DNA of 64,000 nt from Erythrobacteraceae bacterium CCH12-C2 (GCA_001556995.1 LSKF01000150.1:1-64000); one strand, 5' to 3'. Counted from the first letter of the stretch, positions 18,708-26,287 are shown. Numbers and translations are program-made. The notes: generated by a model from the letters alone, not told the origin.

Positions 18708-19209
18708 GCCCCGCGCCCTGCTGACCATGGCGGCCTTGCTGTGCGCAAGCATCTTGACAACACCCCAATCGGTCGCAGCGCAGGCCATGCCTGAACCCGA
18801 CGCCAAGGAAGTGGCCAAGACCCCGCTGCGGGATCTCAACATAGATGCCCGCGATATTCCCAAGGTTTTGCAGACCGCCGCGCGCGATCCCTATGCACTG
18901 AAGGGGATGGGCAAGTGCGATGCCATCGTTCGCGACATTGCCGCGCTCGATACGGTGCTGGGCGCTGACTACGACATTGCCGAGGACGAGGAAAAGAAGC
19001 GCATCAGCCAGGGCCGTATCGGGCAGAGCGTGGTCGGCTCGTTCATCCCCTTCCGCGGCATAGTCAGGGAGGCGTCAGGCGCGGCCGAGAACGACCGCGA
19101 ACTGCGCGCCGCCTATACTGCGGGGATGGTGCGGCGCGGGTTCCTCAAGGGCGTGGGCATGAGCAAGGGATGCGCCTACCCCGCCCGGCCCAAGCCTGCG
19201 GACCGGTAG
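18670..19209 (+). CDS. Hypothetical secreted protein overlapping ypfJ
   Basis: A 179-residue protein I cannot assign. From the ATG at 18670 it has a basic N-terminus (SFSKRAKPRALL), a signal-peptide core (TMAALLCASILTTP) and a likely cleavage near SVAAQAM. The mature part is mostly polar and helical, with Cys in GKCDAI and SKGCAYP that could form a disulfide, and a semi-hydrophobic SVVGSFIPFRGIV segment. The start lies 38 bases inside ypfJ in a different frame; an alternative ATG at 18727 would avoid the overlap but shorten the signal peptide's basic region. Confidence 0.7.
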   Translation: MILPVRSFSKRAKPRALLTMAALLCASILTTPQSVAAQAMPEPDAKEVAKTPLRDLNIDARDIPKVLQTAARDPYALKGMGKCDAIVRDIAALDTVLGADYDIAEDEEKKRISQGRIGQSVVGSFIPFRGIVREASGAAENDRELRAAYTAGMVRRGFLKGVGMSKGCAYPARPKPADR

Positions 19210-19222
19210 ATCCCCGCCCCGA

Positions 19223-20848
19223 TCAGCCCTCCCGGTCGCGCCAGCGCGCGATCTGGGTGTCGAGGGTCTTCAGCAATTCCTTGCGGGTTTCCTCGGGGAT
19301 GTCCTTGTCGCGGGCGATTTCGGCGCGGGCTTCCTCAAGACCCTTTCGGGCCGATGCGAAGACCCGCTTGTGGCAGATACTGATGATTTGCGCGCCGTCC
19401 TTGGAGGTGGTCTCGCTCACTTCGTCGCTGCCGGGCTTGCATTCGCGCTTGACCATCACACGCTGCGCGCCAGCCATCGCGTGGGCAGCGTCGGCTGAAG
19501 CCCTTGCTTCGTCCATGATGCGCGGCAAATCAGCGAGCGCCCGATCGGCTTCGGCGAGGCCCGCCCGCATTTCGGCGAGCATCGCCTCACGGTCTGCCTC
19601 GCCGACTTCAAGGTCTTTGAGCTCGCTTTCAATCCGCGCCTTTTCGCCGCTGCGGATCACCATCTTCACGCGGCGCTCCTTGCCATCGGCATCGCGCCAC
19701 ACGCGCTCGGTGACTTCAACATCGCCGTCATCGTCCGAGGCCTCGGGCGGCTGCGGCGGCACTGGCGGTGTCGGTGCATCCGGAGCGGCAGGCGGAGCCG
19801 GGGGGGCGGGCGGTGCAGGCGGCTCGGGCGGCGCGGGGATTTCCGCGAAGGTTTCAGATGCTGCGTAGCTGATCGTAGCGGTCAGCGGCAGGACCAGCAG
19901 ACCCGCGCCCAGCAGCGCGCGGCCCGCCAAACGGCGACGGGGGGACAATTCGGACATCGACAGGCTCCTCAAACGATGAATGATCGATTTCTCGCCCAGC
20001 ACGGGGCAGGCCATGGGCGCGGTCAGCGCGGCATGGTGGGTGGCATTTGGTGCGGTGGCAAAACGGGCAATGAGCGCGGCATAGGCGGCCCGCTCGGCAG
20101 CATCGCGGCGGGCCATGACCCGGGCATCGCAGGCGGCTTCCTGATCGCGCCGCAGCGCCATCCAGCCATAGCGCCCGAGCGGGTTCCACCAATGCAGCGC
20201 GAACAGCGGCTGGACGAGCACATTGACCAGCAGATCCCCGCCACGATGGTGCGCGAATTCGTGCGCCAGCGCCAGATCGCGCGCGCCGCGATCATGCAGG
20301 GCCATGAAGCCGGGCGGGAGCGCGATCACTGGGTCGAGCACGCCCATAGCGAGCGGCGCAGCGGTCGCCGGGGTCTCGATCAGGCGCACCTTTCCGAGCA
20401 GACCGGGCGCACGGCCCACTTCGCGCGCCTCAGCGAGCAATTCGGCGCGCAAAGCGAAATAGGCTCCAAAGCGCTGCCACAGGAATACGCCCGCCCCGCC
20501 CAGCCACGCCAGCAGCGCAAGCTCAGCCCACGGCATGCTGGCAAGCAGCGCCAGAAGGTCAAAACCAGCCTCGGGCGGCGGCGCGGTCGGAGCGGCAGCG
20601 ACCGTGGTCCATTCGGCCGCTTGAGCCTGATCCGGCATGGTCAGAACGGTCGGCTCGGCCATGTCAGCGCGCGGGGCCATCCACGCGGGCAAAGTGATCG
20701 GCGGGAGCACCAGCCGCAGCAGCGGCAAGGCCCAGAGCATATAAGCCGCCTCGGCCCCCAGGCTCCGCGTCACCGGGCGGCGCAGCAGAAGCACCAGCGC
20801 GATCAGCACGCCGGTCCATGCCAGCGTTTCGAGCAGCACCGCGCTCAT
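19223..20848 (-). CDS. BlaR1/MecR1-like M56 membrane metallopeptidase with novel C-terminal region
   Basis: Membrane sensor-protease, 541 residues from the ATG at 20848. Four helices are expected: two at the N-terminus (ETLAWTGVLIALVLLL and YMLWALPLLRLVL), one around MPWAELALLAWLGGAGVFL, and one at about residue 320 (LLGAGLLVLPLTATISYA). The zinc motif is ALAHEFAHHRGGD, with the second-site Glu in DQEAACDARV. Instead of a penicillin-binding sensor, the C-terminus has a proline-rich hinge (19765-19840) and a charged, probably coiled-coil domain with two Cys (RECKPG, SICHKR). The gene overlaps its BlaI-like partner by 4 bases; in known systems the M56 protein triggers cleavage of that repressor. 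Confidence 0.88.
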   Translation of the reverse strand: MSAVLLETLAWTGVLIALVLLLRRPVTRSLGAEAAYMLWALPLLRLVLPPITLPAWMAPRADMAEPTVLTMPDQAQAAEWTTVAAAPTAPPPEAGFDLLALLASMPWAELALLAWLGGAGVFLWQRFGAYFALRAELLAEAREVGRAPGLLGKVRLIETPATAAPLAMGVLDPVIALPPGFMALHDRGARDLALAHEFAHHRGGDLLVNVLVQPLFALHWWNPLGRYGWMALRRDQEAACDARVMARRDAAERAAYAALIARFATAPNATHHAALTAPMACPVLGEKSIIHRLRSLSMSELSPRRRLAGRALLGAGLLVLPLTATISYAASETFAEIPAPPEPPAPPAPPAPPAAPDAPTPPVPPQPPEASDDDGDVEVTERVWRDADGKERRVKMVIRSGEKARIESELKDLEVGEADREAMLAEMRAGLAEADRALADLPRIMDEARASADAAHAMAGAQRVMVKRECKPGSDEVSETTSKDGAQIISICHKRVFASARKGLEEARAEIARDKDIPEETRKELLKTLDTQIARWRDREG

Positions 20849-21252
20849 GGCTTCAACTCCTTGAGCAGCGCCTCGATCTCGGCAAGGTCCGCCTCGGTGA
20901 GCGCCTCGGTCTCGGCCAGGTGGGCGACCAGCGAGGCAGCATTGCCGCCGAACAGCCGATCGACCAGCCGCCGCGATTCGCCACCGACGTAATCGTCGCG
21001 GGCAATCAGGGGGGTGTAGAGGAAGCGCCGCCCATCGGGCTCCGCCGCAAGCACGCCCTTCTGGACGAGGCGGGAGAGCAGCGTCTTGACCGTGGCAAGG
21101 CTCCACCCACGAGTCCGGCACACTTCCTCGCACACTTCGGTGGCGGTCAAGCGGGGCCGCTCCCACAGCGCCTCCATCACCGCGTGTTCGGCGTCGGTTA
21201 TGCGCTCTGCGGGGCCTTCATAGGAGGGGGCATCGGACGGGGTCACCGGCAT
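20845..21252 (-). CDS. BlaI/MecI/CopY-family transcriptional repressor
   Basis: A 135-residue winged-helix repressor. The DNA-binding part contains ITDAEHAVMEALWERPRLTATEV, then RGWSLATVKTLLSRLVQKGVL, then the wing DGRRFLYTPLI, closely following BlaI/MecI; the C-terminal helices would dimerise. The ATG at 21252 has GGAG directly against it; a GTG at 21246 lies 6 bases after the same GGAG and may be the true start. Two TACANNTGTA boxes lie 15-46 bases upstream, predicting autoregulation of this operon. Its stop overlaps the M56 start. Confidence 0.9.
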   Translation of the reverse strand: MPVTPSDAPSYEGPAERITDAEHAVMEALWERPRLTATEVCEEVCRTRGWSLATVKTLLSRLVQKGVLAAEPDGRRFLYTPLIARDDYVGGESRRLVDRLFGGNAASLVAHLAETEALTEADLAEIEALLKELKP

Positions 21253-21266
21253 CTCCACTTGCTGAT

Positions 21267-21276
21267 TACACCTGTA
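21267..21276. promoter_or_regulatory. BlaI-type operator box 1 (TACANNTGTA)
   Basis: TACACCTGTA is an exact match to the TACANNTGTA core recognised by BlaI/MecI-type repressors. It lies 15 bases upstream of the repressor ATG and 21 bases (start to start) from a second box, i.e. on the same helix face. Confidence 0.8.
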
Positions 21277-21287
21277 GTCACATCGGC

Positions 21288-21297
21288 TACATCTGTA
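21288..21297. promoter_or_regulatory. BlaI-type operator box 2 (TACANNTGTA)
   Basis: TACATCTGTA is a second exact match, two helical turns from box 1. On the minus strand, TTTACA at this box and TACAGG at box 1 are 17 bases apart and could be the -35 and -10 elements, so a bound repressor would cover the promoter. The divergent fusion gene at 21368 could also be controlled from here. Confidence 0.78.
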
Positions 21298-21367
21298 AAC
21301 CTTACGCAGGGATGAACAGCCCGCTTCCACCCTTGCGCATCGGCGAAGCGGCGATACATCCGGACGA

Positions 21368-22972
21368 ATGACATGCCTGCGCCCGATTGTCCTCGCTGTG
21401 CTTGCCCTGATGCTGTGGGTCCCTGCGGCGCAGGCGCAGAAGGAATTCCTCCCGCTGACCTCGTCCGTCGAGCTGCAGCCTGGCAGCAGCGATGCCGAAG
21501 TCGGCGAGTTGGTGTTTCGCGGCGGGGTGGAGATTGCGCCGGATAAGGCCGGGATCGGGGGCATTTCCGGGCTCGAATGGCATGATGGGCGGCTTTATGC
21601 GGTCAGCGATGATGGGCGCTGGCTGGTCCTGACCCCTGAGGATGTGGCCGGGCGGTTGGTCGATGTCTCGGCGGTGACAATCGGCGATCTGCGTGATGCC
21701 AAGGGCAGCAAGCTCGGCTCCAAGGCGCGCGGCGATGCCGAGGCGATCACGCGGCTTGCTTCAGGCGAGTGGCTGATCGCTTTCGAGCAGGAGCACCGCA
21801 TCTGGCGCTATCCCGAACTCGGCGGCGCAGCGTCGGGCAGCGAGGATGGCGCGGCCGCGCTGCTTGTCGGGGCCGAGGCCAATGGGGGGATCGAAACGCT
21901 GGCGAGCTATCCCGGCGGTCTGCTGGCCTGCGGTGAGTGGGTTGATCCCGCCCGTCCCAACTGCCTTCGGATCACGTCGGAGGGGAAGCAAGCCTTCCGC
22001 CTCCCCGCACCCGAGGGCATCGCCGAGGTCGGCGGCGTGCCCACCGACGCCGCCTGCCGTGCCGATGGCACCTGTTACGTGCTGATGCGCAGCTATACCC
22101 CCGGACAGGGCAACCGCGCCGCGATCCTCGCGCTGGGTCCCGATGGCGCCGTCTCAACCCTCGCGCTCCTCGCCCCGCCGCTGATGCTCGACAATTTCGA
22201 AGGGCTGGCGGTGCACGAAGAGCGCGGGCGCACCTTTTTCTACCTCGTCTCGGACGACAATTTCCGCAATTGCGAAACGCGCCCCGGCGGCGATTGCCAG
22301 CGCACGCTGCTGATGAAATTCGAGCTGAAAAGCACCGCGCCTGACCCGGATGTGCCCGTGGTGGTCGAGGCCGCCCCGCCCACCCTCGCAACCGGCCGCC
22401 CCGGCACCCGCCCCTTCCCCGCTGCGGCGAGCGTGAACGTGGTGCTCACCACCGAACTCGGCCCCATCACCATCGCGCTCGAAACCGAACGCGCGCCCAT
22501 CACTGCGCGCAATTTCCTGCGCTATGGCGATGAAAAGCGGTTTGACGGCACGGTGTTCTACCGCGCGATGCATCTTGATCGTGATCCCAAGCCCAACGGC
22601 CTGTTGCAAGGTGGAACGCAGTGGGATCCCAAGCGCATCCTTCCCGGGATCGCGCATGAGCCGACCACCCAGACCGGCCTCACCCACAGCCACGGCGCGG
22701 TGTCGATAGCGATGGGCGATCCGGGGACGGCCAATGGCGATTTCTCGATCATGATCGAGGACCAGACCGGGCTCGACGCCGATCCTTCGGCGAGCGAAGC
22801 GGTGTGGAAGAACGGCTTCGCGGTGTTCGGCTATGTCAGCGACGGGATGGACGTGGTCGCCGCGATCCACGCCACCGAGCGCGACCCCACCAAGGGCGAC
22901 GGCGTGATGAGGGGCGAGATGCTGGCAAAGCCGGTGAAGATTATTTCTGCCCGCCGCGCGCCTGCGCCCTAA
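21368..22972 (+). CDS. Secreted fusion: phytase-like esterase domain plus cyclophilin peptidyl-prolyl isomerase
   Basis: A 534-residue exported protein. The signal peptide (VLAVLALMLWVPAAQAQ) is followed by an esterase-like phytase domain to about residue 320 (GISGLEWHDGRLYAVSDDGRW, GDAEAITRL, GIETLASYPGG, LDNFEGLAVHEE, FYLVSDDNF). After a Pro/Ala-rich linker of about 40 residues comes a cyclophilin-type domain (TELGPITIALETERAPITARNF, then FDGTVFYRAM, ILPGIAHE, GAVSIAMGDP, FAVFGYVSDGMDVV). The cyclophilin part departs from the classic FHRVI/GQFMIQGG motifs in the way many proteobacterial secreted PPIases do. Both domains are usually separate proteins. The frame is continuous with no hint of a sequencing frameshift. 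Confidence 0.85.
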   Translation: MTCLRPIVLAVLALMLWVPAAQAQKEFLPLTSSVELQPGSSDAEVGELVFRGGVEIAPDKAGIGGISGLEWHDGRLYAVSDDGRWLVLTPEDVAGRLVDVSAVTIGDLRDAKGSKLGSKARGDAEAITRLASGEWLIAFEQEHRIWRYPELGGAASGSEDGAAALLVGAEANGGIETLASYPGGLLACGEWVDPARPNCLRITSEGKQAFRLPAPEGIAEVGGVPTDAACRADGTCYVLMRSYTPGQGNRAAILALGPDGAVSTLALLAPPLMLDNFEGLAVHEERGRTFFYLVSDDNFRNCETRPGGDCQRTLLMKFELKSTAPDPDVPVVVEAAPPTLATGRPGTRPFPAAASVNVVLTTELGPITIALETERAPITARNFLRYGDEKRFDGTVFYRAMHLDRDPKPNGLLQGGTQWDPKRILPGIAHEPTTQTGLTHSHGAVSIAMGDPGTANGDFSIMIEDQTGLDADPSASEAVWKNGFAVFGYVSDGMDVVAAIHATERDPTKGDGVMRGEMLAKPVKIISARRAPAP

Positions 22973-23352
22973 AGCACTAACTGCGTCTGGATCACCACCG
23001 CGACTGGCTTGCCATCGGCGGTGGTGATCGTCGTCTGCCATACCGACATGCGCTTGCCGGTCTTGAGCGGAACGCTGCGACCCCTGACGAGCGCGCCCAC
23101 GGGGGCTGCGCCGAGAAAATTGGTCTTGCTCTCGATTGTGGTGGTTCCGCCCGCGCCCTGCGGCAAGCAGGCGACTGCGCCGACCGCGCCGAGGGCATCG
23201 GCAAAGGCCATGATCGCTCCGCCATGCATGATCCCGCCCGCGGTGCACAGATCTGGGCGCACGGTAATCTCGCCCTCGATGGCCTCAGGCGAGGCAGCGG
23301 TAACATTGACGCCCATCAGCTTGGAAAAGGGCATGGAATCGGCAGGGTTCAT
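22969..23352 (-). CDS. PaaI-type hotdog thioesterase
   Basis: A 127-residue thioesterase of the hotdog fold, probably acting on acyl- or aryl-CoA. The start is the ATG at 23352, behind AGAAGGAGG. The motif GGIMHGGAIMAFADALG carries the helix and catalytic Asp expected for the PaaI/YdiI group, and LVRGRSVPLKTGKRMSVWQT and VAVVIQTQLVL form the closing strands. The ATG overlaps the stop of the upstream TetR gene (ATGA), making it the last gene of a three-gene operon with the regulator and a second hotdog protein. Confidence 0.85.
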   Translation of the reverse strand: MNPADSMPFSKLMGVNVTAASPEAIEGEITVRPDLCTAGGIMHGGAIMAFADALGAVGAVACLPQGAGGTTTIESKTNFLGAAPVGALVRGRSVPLKTGKRMSVWQTTITTADGKPVAVVIQTQLVL

Positions 23353-23960
23353 GGGTGGTCCTCCTTCTGGCTGGTGCCGCTCCATAGCGGCTGGGGTGTC
23401 TGGGGCTGGTGCTCGCCGAGACCCGCGATGCGCAGGATTTCCTCGACGAATTCGGCATCGCTGCGCATCCGCAGCACGCCTGCATGGTGGAGACCGATGC
23501 CGCCATGGGCCAGCATCCAGATCCGCATCACCGCCCGCCTGCGGGTATCATAGTCGGTTCCGTCAACCGCAAGCTGGCGCAGCGCAATCGCGATCATCCG
23601 GTCGGCCGCAGCGCGCAAGGCCGGCGCGGCGTTGAACTGGTCATAGCTGCGCGCCATCATCACCCCGTAGAGCCCGGGCTGATTGAGCGCGAAGCGGACA
23701 TAGGTGGCTAGAAAGCCCGCCGCATCGGGCGCCTGCGCGAGGATGTCCGACAACCGGTCGAACCCGCGCGCCGCGACCGCCACGAGCAGGGCCTCGCGGT
23801 CGGCAAAATGGTTGTAGAGCGCCCGGTGCGCCACCCCGAGCCGGTCGGCCAGCGCCCGCAGCGAGAAGCCAGCCGAGGCATCATCCTCGATCAGCTGCAA
23901 CGCAGCCTCGACCGCAGCCGCGGCCAGATCGCCGTGGTGATAGGCCCGCCGGCCAGCCAT
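23349..23960 (-). CDS. TetR/AcrR-family transcriptional regulator
   Basis: A 203-residue regulator. The N-terminal helix-turn-helix reads GFSLRALADRLGVAHRALYNHFADREALLVAVA, a canonical TetR signature; the rest is a helical ligand-binding domain (RFALNQPGLYGVMMARSYDQF). It is the middle gene of a minus-strand operon between two hotdog thioesterases, so a fatty-acyl or aromatic acyl-CoA ligand is plausible. A 19-base perfect palindrome at 24453-24471, upstream of the first operon gene, is the obvious candidate operator. Confidence 0.9.
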   Translation of the reverse strand: MAGRRAYHHGDLAAAAVEAALQLIEDDASAGFSLRALADRLGVAHRALYNHFADREALLVAVAARGFDRLSDILAQAPDAAGFLATYVRFALNQPGLYGVMMARSYDQFNAAPALRAAADRMIAIALRQLAVDGTDYDTRRRAVMRIWMLAHGGIGLHHAGVLRMRSDAEFVEEILRIAGLGEHQPQTPQPLWSGTSQKEDHP

Positions 23961-23969
23961 CGCGCCGCC

Positions 23970-24428
23970 TCAGGCCGCCCGCGCCAATGCGGAAAGGTGC
24001 CAGTCGACAGTCATGCGGGCGACCTCGCGGCCTTCGGCATCGGTCATGCTGACCTTGACAGGAAAGCGCGCCTTGCCCTCGCCATCGAGCGCGGCGAACA
24101 GTTCGCACTGCTGGCCCTCCACCACCGCGCTGGCGGTGATCGCGCCTTTGGCGGGCTTCACGAAGTCGATCGTCGCGCTGGCGGCAACCGGACGCAGCCC
24201 AGCCAGGCGCTCAAGAAACATCCCCGCCATCGCCGCGCCCGACGCGGCTTCGGCAAGGGTGAAGAGCGCACCGGCGTGCATGGTGGCAATGTGGTTGCTG
24301 GTACTGTGCGACTGGTCGAGCTGCGCGGTGGCCCGGCCCGCTCCGATCTCGGCAAGCGTGACACCGACATGGGCAGCAAAGGGCACGGCGACAGAAAGCT
24401 GTGTCTTGAGGGCATCGAAGGGGGTCAT
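23970..24428 (-). CDS. Hotdog-fold thioesterase, DUF4442-like
   Basis: A 152-residue protein from the ATG at 24428 (AGGA with 8 bases spacing); an ATG at 24437 abuts AGG and is less likely. The core TMHAGALFTLAEAASGAAMAG is the hotdog helix with the Glu found in DUF4442/YiiD-type proteins. The strands ATIDFVKPAKGAITASAVV and GREVARMTVDWHL complete the fold. It heads the operon with the TetR regulator 9 bases downstream. Acyl-CoA thioesterase activity is inferred from the fold; the substrate is unknown. Confidence 0.8.
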   Translation of the reverse strand: MTPFDALKTQLSVAVPFAAHVGVTLAEIGAGRATAQLDQSHSTSNHIATMHAGALFTLAEAASGAAMAGMFLERLAGLRPVAASATIDFVKPAKGAITASAVVEGQQCELFAALDGEGKARFPVKVSMTDAEGREVARMTVDWHLSALARAA

Positions 24429-24452
24429 GGGCTTCATCCTGTACGTGTTATC

Positions 24453-24471
24453 ATGTATCCACTGGATACAT
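24453..24471. promoter_or_regulatory. Perfect palindrome, probable TetR operator
   Basis: ATGTATCCACTGGATACAT has two perfect 9-base arms around a central C. It lies 25 bases upstream of the first gene of the thioesterase-TetR-thioesterase operon. On the minus strand, TTGCGG and GATACA with a 17-base spacer form a weak promoter that the palindrome would overlap. Length and symmetry are typical for TetR dimers; assignment to this TetR is by proximity. Confidence 0.7.
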
Positions 24472-24520
24472 TGCCGCCGCAAGTCAAGCCCGCGCGAGGC
24501 CAACCCGCCGGACGTGATCA

Positions 24521-24547
24521 AAAAAAAGACAGCGCGTGCAGGCCAGT
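24521..24547 (-). terminator. Possible terminator after the C13 peptidase gene
   Basis: On the minus strand, the peptidase stop is followed within 20 bases by a G+C-rich segment (GCACGCGC) and a run of seven to eight T. The stem is weak, so this rests mostly on the T run. Confidence 0.3.
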
Positions 24548-25578
24548 CATTTCGTGCCAGTGCGCGCCGCTGCCGTGAACTGCGCCGGATCGAAGGCCGG
24601 CCGCCCCACCGGCGCGCTGGCGATTTGCGGCTTCGCAGCTTCCAGCGCGGGGAGCCAGGTGGCGACATCCTTGCCGATGCTCACCTGCGGAAGCGAGGCG
24701 AGAAAGCGCGCTTTGGCCTCCCATTCGGCGACCGAGCGGCTCGCCATCCGTGCCGCCTCATCGAGCGCGACCGGCTGGCGCAGTGCGCGGTTGATCAGCG
24801 CATCGCCGAAGAAGGTCCAGTCATTCTCGGCCACACAGCCGAAGGACGAGCGGGTGCTGGCGGCAGCGGTCAGGATCGCGGTGTCGGGGCTGGCGAGCAC
24901 CGGCACGAACACGCCCGAATAGCAGGCCGAAATGATCAGCACCCGGCGCTTGATCCCGGCTTCCTCGAGCACGGCCTTGAGCTTGGCAGGGCTCAGCACG
25001 CCGTAGCCGCTGTCGCCGTAGTGATAGGTCAGCCCGAGATCATAGCCGTGGCTGGTGGTGTAGAGCACTAGCACATCCTCGCGGTTGTCCATGATGGAAC
25101 CGAGATGGCTCAGCGCCAAGACCAGCGCGGTGATCGAGCCATGTGGGGCATCATCGCGCGCGCCGTCCGGCCCGGCGAGTACCAAAGTGCGCCCCGCCGC
25201 TGCATAACGCGCGGCCAGCACCCGGCCTGCCTCGCGCGCTTCGCGGGCGAAGACCGGATCGCTGTCGAGCGCGATGGTGACAACGTAGGCCTCCGCCACG
25301 CCCGGCCGCTGCGGCTTCAGCGCGGCGAGCGCGGTATCGAGCCGCCGCTGCTGTTCGCGCAGTTGGGCAGCCGAGACCCCGCGCAGAAGCTCCGGTCCGA
25401 GTTCGTAGCTGCGCTTGCGCTCCGCCGGGGTGCTGCCGCTGCCGAGATCGGGGAACGGCGCGGTGTGCGGCGGGGGCTGGTTGGGGTTGGGCGCGGGAGC
25501 CTTCGGAGTGGACTGCGACAGCGCGGGCACGGCCAGCAGCGCCGCCAAAACCCCAGCAATGATCGCGTCCCTGTTCAT
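24547..25578 (-). CDS. Secreted C13 (legumain-like) cysteine peptidase
   Basis: A 343-residue exported protein starting at the ATG at 25578; the signal peptide is IIAGVLAALLAVPALSQ, followed by a Pro-rich linker. The caspase-clan catalytic pair is visible: His in LYTTSHGYD and Cys in LIISACYSGVF, each after a hydrophobic strand (EDVLVLYT, KRRVLIIS) as in C13 peptidases. STRSSFGCVAENDWTFFGDAL after the Cys is also typical of bacterial C13 proteins. It precedes the thioesterase operon on the same strand, but a T run and operator separate them. Substrate unknown. Confidence 0.85.
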   Translation of the reverse strand: MNRDAIIAGVLAALLAVPALSQSTPKAPAPNPNQPPPHTAPFPDLGSGSTPAERKRSYELGPELLRGVSAAQLREQQRRLDTALAALKPQRPGVAEAYVVTIALDSDPVFAREAREAGRVLAARYAAAGRTLVLAGPDGARDDAPHGSITALVLALSHLGSIMDNREDVLVLYTTSHGYDLGLTYHYGDSGYGVLSPAKLKAVLEEAGIKRRVLIISACYSGVFVPVLASPDTAILTAAASTRSSFGCVAENDWTFFGDALINRALRQPVALDEAARMASRSVAEWEAKARFLASLPQVSIGKDVATWLPALEAAKPQIASAPVGRPAFDPAQFTAAARTGTK

Positions 25579-25649
25579 GTGGGGGCCAAGCTGCCCTTGA
25601 GCGGCTTGTGGGTCAAGCGGGATAGGATAGGGCGTTCGGATTGCGATTG

Positions 25650-25666
25650 TTACCAAGATATGGTAA
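25650..25666. promoter_or_regulatory. Inverted repeat before parD, probable autoregulatory operator
   Basis: TTACCA-AGATA-TGGTAA (arms of 6, spacer of 5) ends 10 bases before the ParD ATG. Outer bases GCGAT and ATCGC extend the symmetry with a small offset. Toxin-antitoxin operons are normally repressed by the antitoxin at such dyads. Confidence 0.6.
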
Positions 25667-25676
25667 TCGCTGAGGC

Positions 25677-25925
25677 ATGGGAAAGAACACCTCCATCTCG
25701 CTCGGCGACCACTATGAAGCCTTTGTCCGCCGCAAGGTGGAGTCGGGCGAGTTTGCTACCATCAGTGAAGTGATCCGCGATGCGCTGCGCCGCGCGGAAG
25801 AGCGCGAGAGGCGCATCGCAGCGCTTGACGCAGCCTTGCAGGAGGGGCTGGATAGCGGTCCTGCGGAGGAATTCGATTTCGATCAGTTCATCGAGGAAAT
25901 GCACAATTCCTACAAAGCCGGATGA
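25677..25925 (+). CDS. parD: ParD-family antitoxin
   Basis: An 82-residue antitoxin. The N-terminal ribbon-helix-helix (NTSISLGDHYEAFVRRKVESGEFATISEVIRDALRR) binds DNA; the acidic C-terminal tail (PAEEFDFDQFIEEMHNSY) would wrap and neutralise the toxin. Its stop overlaps the toxin start (ATGA). G+C content drops across this pair relative to the neighbours, suggesting acquisition. The inverted repeat directly upstream is its likely operator. Confidence 0.9.
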   Translation: MGKNTSISLGDHYEAFVRRKVESGEFATISEVIRDALRRAEERERRIAALDAALQEGLDSGPAEEFDFDQFIEEMHNSYKAG

Positions 25926-26215
25926 AGCGCTTGATCGTGCTTCCGGCTGCCCGGCGCGATCTGGCGCGCATCTGGGCGGCTACTGCGGAACGATGGAATA
26001 TCCATCAGGCAGACGCATATATAGAAGCGATCAACCACCGCTTCGCGAGCATTGCTGAATTTCCTTCAAGTTACCCTGAATACGTCGGCAAACTTGGATC
26101 TTTCCGAAAGGCGCCGAGCGGAGAGCACCTCATCTTTTATCTTATCTGGGCCAACAGGGTTGAGGTCGTCAGGGTGCTGCACAACCGCATGGATATTGGC
26201 ACGCAGCTTGAGTGA
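25922..26215 (+). CDS. parE: ParE/RelE-family toxin
   Basis: A 97-residue RelE/ParE-superfamily toxin. The fold elements are VLPAARRDLARIWAATAERW (helices 1-2), FPSSYPEYVGKLGSFRKAP and the closing strands HLIFYLIWANRVEVVRVLHNRMD. ParE proteins target DNA gyrase, whereas RelE relatives cleave mRNA; the ParD-type partner favours the ParE branch. It ends at 26215, facing the end of sdhA, with a bidirectional terminator between. Confidence 0.9.
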   Translation: MKRLIVLPAARRDLARIWAATAERWNIHQADAYIEAINHRFASIAEFPSSYPEYVGKLGSFRKAPSGEHLIFYLIWANRVEVVRVLHNRMDIGTQLE

Positions 26216-26230
26216 CGATCAGTGAAAAGA

Positions 26231-26262
26231 AAAAGCCCACCTCTGACGCGAGATGGGCTTTA
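26231..26262. terminator. Bidirectional terminator between parE and sdhA
   Basis: AAAGCCCA at 26232-26239 pairs with TGGGCTTT at 26254-26261; the stem extends with CTC/GAG across one mismatch around a 6-base loop. A-rich sequence on the left and T-rich on the right give a U tract on both strands, fitting the convergent ends of parE and sdhA. Confidence 0.8.
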
Positions 26263-26287
26263 TCATTTCGATAGCCAACAACGATGA

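Noticed and set aside
19765..19840. Repetitive G+C-rich stretch that looks like a tandem repeat
   Set aside because: It encodes the Pro/Ala-rich hinge of the M56 protein; the periodicity follows from proline and alanine codons and is not a separate DNA element.
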